From Pseudomonadota bacterium (GTDB lineage: Bacteria; Pseudomonadota; Alphaproteobacteria; Rhodobacterales; Rhodobacteraceae), in contig JAKAJW010000196.1 in NCBI GenBank assembly GCA_021813645.1, positions 1-6,068 of the forward strand: a stretch of DNA of 6,068 bases, read 5' to 3'. How positions within the stretch are numbered: the stretch's first letter is position 1; each line of letters starts with the position of its first letter. This document shows, one piece after another, positions 4,752 to 6,068 of the stretch. The notes beneath the pieces were generated by a model. It was given only the letters and a program-made list of their open reading frames with translations, was not told the origin of the DNA and did not search any database. Made by a program: the position numbers and the translations under genes.

Positions 4752-4780
4752 TGGTCAAGCTAGGCGGCATTCCTTACCAT
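4752..4780 (+). promoter_or_regulatory. Candidate thiolase promoter
   Basis: TGGTCA (4752-4757), a 17-bp spacer and TACCAT (4775-4780) each match the sigma-70 consensus at 4 of 6 positions. A start near 4787 would give a leader of about 24 nt that includes the ribosome binding site. The pair overlaps the 14-bp motif at 4757-4770, so a factor bound there could affect both directions. Confidence 0.28.
4757..4770 (-). promoter_or_regulatory. Shared 14-bp upstream motif, copy 2 (before STAS gene)
   Basis: On the minus strand this reads ATGCCGCCTAGCTT, 36 bp before the STAS ATG at 4720. It is identical at 13 of 14 positions to the element 37 bp before the ggt-family gene. Equal orientation and near-equal distance suggest a common promoter core or operator. 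Confidence 0.35.
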
Positions 4781-4799
4781 TCCGTGGAGAATTTACCTT

Positions 4800-4805
4800 G
4801 GGAGG
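4800..4805 (+). promoter_or_regulatory. Thiolase ribosome binding site
   Basis: GGGAGG lies 5 bp before the ATG at 4811 and fixes that start; the open frame upstream of it (to 4382) runs antisense through the STAS gene and is not coding. Confidence 0.7.
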
Positions 4806-4810
4806 CTTGC

Positions 4811-5986
4811 ATGGACGTGGTCATCACCGGGGCGGCGCGGACGCCGATGGGGGGCTTCCAGGGCGCGCTCTCGGCGCTCAGCGCGGCCGAACTCGGCGGC
4901 GCGGCGATCGCCGCCGCGCTGGCCCGCGCCGGCGTTGCGCCGGAGCGGGTGGAAGAGCTGGTGATGGGCTGCGTGCTGCCCGCCGGCCAGGGCCAGGCGC
5001 CGGCCCGCCAGGCCGGATTCAAGGCCGGCCTGCCGCAGGCGGTGCCGGCGACCACGGTCAACAAGATGTGCGGCTCGGGCATGAAGGCGGCGATGATCGG
5101 CTTCGACCAGATCGCGCTCGGCGCCGCCAACCTCTTGGTGGCGGGCGGCATGGAGAGCATTTCGAACGCGCCCTATCTCCTGCCGAAGATGCGCGCCGGC
5201 GCCCGGCTCGGCCATACCCAGGCGCAGGACCACATGTTCCTCGACGGGCTCGAGGACGCCTATGACAAGGGCCGGCTGATGGGCACCTTCGCCGAGGATT
5301 GCGCCGCCGCCTTCCAGTTCACCCGCGCCGAGCAGGACGCCTATGCGCTGACCTCGCTCGGCCGCGCGCGCGAGGCGCAGGCCGGCGGCGGTTTCGCCGC
5401 CGAGATCGTGCCGGTCGGCGTCACCACCCGGGCCGGCCGCAGCGAGGTCGCCCAGGACGAGCAGCCGCTGACCGCCCGGCCCGAGAAGATCCCCGCGCTG
5501 AAGCCCGCCTTCCGCGAGGGCGGCACGGTGACGGCGGCCAATTCCTCCTCGATCTCCGACGGCGCCGCGGCGCTGCTCTTGGCCTCGGCCGATCTCGCCC
5601 GCGCCGAGGGCCTGCCGATCCGCGCCCGCATCCTCGGCCATGCGAGCCATGCCCAGGCCCCGGCCGATTTCCCCACCGCGCCGATCCCGGCCGCCCGCAA
5701 GCTGCTGGCCAAGCTCGGCTGGCAGCCGGATGACGTCGACCTCTGGGAGGTCAACGAGGCTTTCGCGGTGGTGCCGATGGCCTTCGAGCGCGAGACCGGC
5801 ATCAGCCGTGACAAGCTCAACGTCAACGGCGGCGCCTGCGCCCTCGGCCATCCGATCGGCGCCTCGGGGGCGCGGATCATCGTCACGCTGCTGCATGCGC
5901 TCGAGGCGCGCGGGCTGCGCCGCGGTCTGGCCGCCATCTGCATCGGCGGCGGCGAGGGCACGGCAATCGCCATCGAACGCCCCTGA
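4811..5986 (+). CDS. Acetyl-CoA C-acetyltransferase (thiolase)
   Basis: This 391-residue cytoplasmic thiolase has the usual length for the biosynthetic type. It should condense two acetyl-CoA to acetoacetyl-CoA, or run the reverse thiolysis. All catalytic elements are present: C87 in NKMCGSGMK (84-92), the nucleophile that takes the acetyl group; NEAF (315-318); H347 in [16 protein letters not shown] (340-355); and C377 in CIGGGEGTA (377-385), the second Cys that acts as acid/base. The N-terminus [16 protein letters not shown] and the loop [14 protein letters not shown] (112-125) are also typical. Candidate roles are polyhydroxybutyrate or ethylmalonyl-CoA pathway entry (PhaA-like), ketone body use, or amino acid breakdown; sequence alone does not choose. 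No phaB or CoA-transferase is in the window. The gene is divergent from the STAS gene and probably monocistronic, since GC hairpins follow its stop. Confidence 0.92.
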   Translation: MDVVITGAARTPMGGFQGALSALSAAELGGAAIAAALARAGVAPERVEELVMGCVLPAGQGQAPARQAGFKAGLPQAVPATTVNKMCGSGMKAAMIGFDQIALGAANLLVAGGMESISNAPYLLPKMRAGARLGHTQAQDHMFLDGLEDAYDKGRLMGTFAEDCAAAFQFTRAEQDAYALTSLGRAREAQAGGGFAAEIVPVGVTTRAGRSEVAQDEQPLTARPEKIPALKPAFREGGTVTAANSSSISDGAAALLLASADLARAEGLPIRARILGHASHAQAPADFPTAPIPAARKLLAKLGWQPDDVDLWEVNEAFAVVPMAFERETGISRDKLNVNGGACALGHPIGASGARIIVTLLHALEARGLRRGLAAICIGGGEGTAIAIERP

Positions 5987-6026
5987 TCTTCCCCTTTCCG
6001 GTCGCCGCAAATATCCTCGGGCGAGA

Positions 6027-6060
6027 GGCGCGCCGCCGCGCCCGGGGGCCGCCCGCCCCC
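6027..6060 (+). terminator. GC hairpins downstream of the thiolase gene
   Basis: Two adjacent 6-bp stems, GGCGCG/CGCGCC (6027-6032 with 6037-6042) and GGGGGC/GCCCCC (6044-6049 with 6055-6060), lie 41-74 bp after the stop codon. No T-run follows before the window ends at 6068. They may terminate transcription or be part of a common intergenic element; support is weak. Confidence 0.3.
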
Positions 6061-6068
6061 TGAGACCG

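Noticed and set aside
4793..6010. A 405-codon open frame on the minus strand opposite the thiolase gene
   Set aside because: The plus strand holds a complete thiolase with all catalytic residues; the antisense product is low-complexity Arg/Gly/Ala.

Overview
The window is ordinary-looking chromosomal DNA of high G+C (by eye roughly two-thirds or more). The gene content points to an alphaproteobacterium, most likely of the Rhodobacterales: an FtsK C-terminus directly followed by lolA, an alphaproteobacterial HspQ, a two-gene STAS/anti-sigma-kinase pair like RbaV/RbaW, a YwrD-type gamma-glutamyltransferase and a biosynthetic-type thiolase. I see no mobile element, CRISPR array, tRNA or rRNA.

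Layout, left to right. (1) Positions 1-102 hold the last 33 codons of ftsK (+). (2) lolA (+, 182-784) encodes the periplasmic lipoprotein carrier. (3) A small lipoprotein with a lysozyme-like transglycosylase fold (-, 781-1359) converges on lolA; the two stop codons share one CTAG. (4) A 266-bp divergent promoter region leads to hspQ (+, 1626-1952). (5) A 140-bp convergent gap with a strong GC hairpin separates hspQ from a gamma-glutamyltransferase-family gene (-, 2093-3670). (6) A 221-bp gap (3671-3891) carries an unusual set of nested inverted repeats. (7) A partner-switching pair follows on the minus strand: STAS anti-sigma-factor antagonist (4373-4720), overlapping an RsbW-like ATPase (3892-4383) by 11 bp. 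(8) A divergent 90-bp promoter region leads to an acetyl-CoA acetyltransferase (+, 4811-5986), then GC hairpins to the window end.

How the genes work together. FtsK, LolA and the transglycosylase lipoprotein all serve the cell envelope and division. LolA would deliver lipoproteins such as its neighbour to the outer membrane. HspQ is a proteostasis factor. The STAS/ATPase pair should act as a phosphorylation-dependent switch controlling a sigma factor; no phosphatase or sigma gene is present here. In Rhodobacter capsulatus a pair of this type, RbaV/RbaW, affects gene transfer agent production. The gamma-glutamyltransferase and thiolase are metabolic enzymes with no evident link to each other.

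The most interesting non-coding signals are the structured region 3726-3858, and a 14-bp motif (13 of 14 identical) in the same orientation and at almost the same distance (37 and 36 bp) from the start codons of both ggt and the STAS gene. I found no clearly new biological system; these are modest leads.
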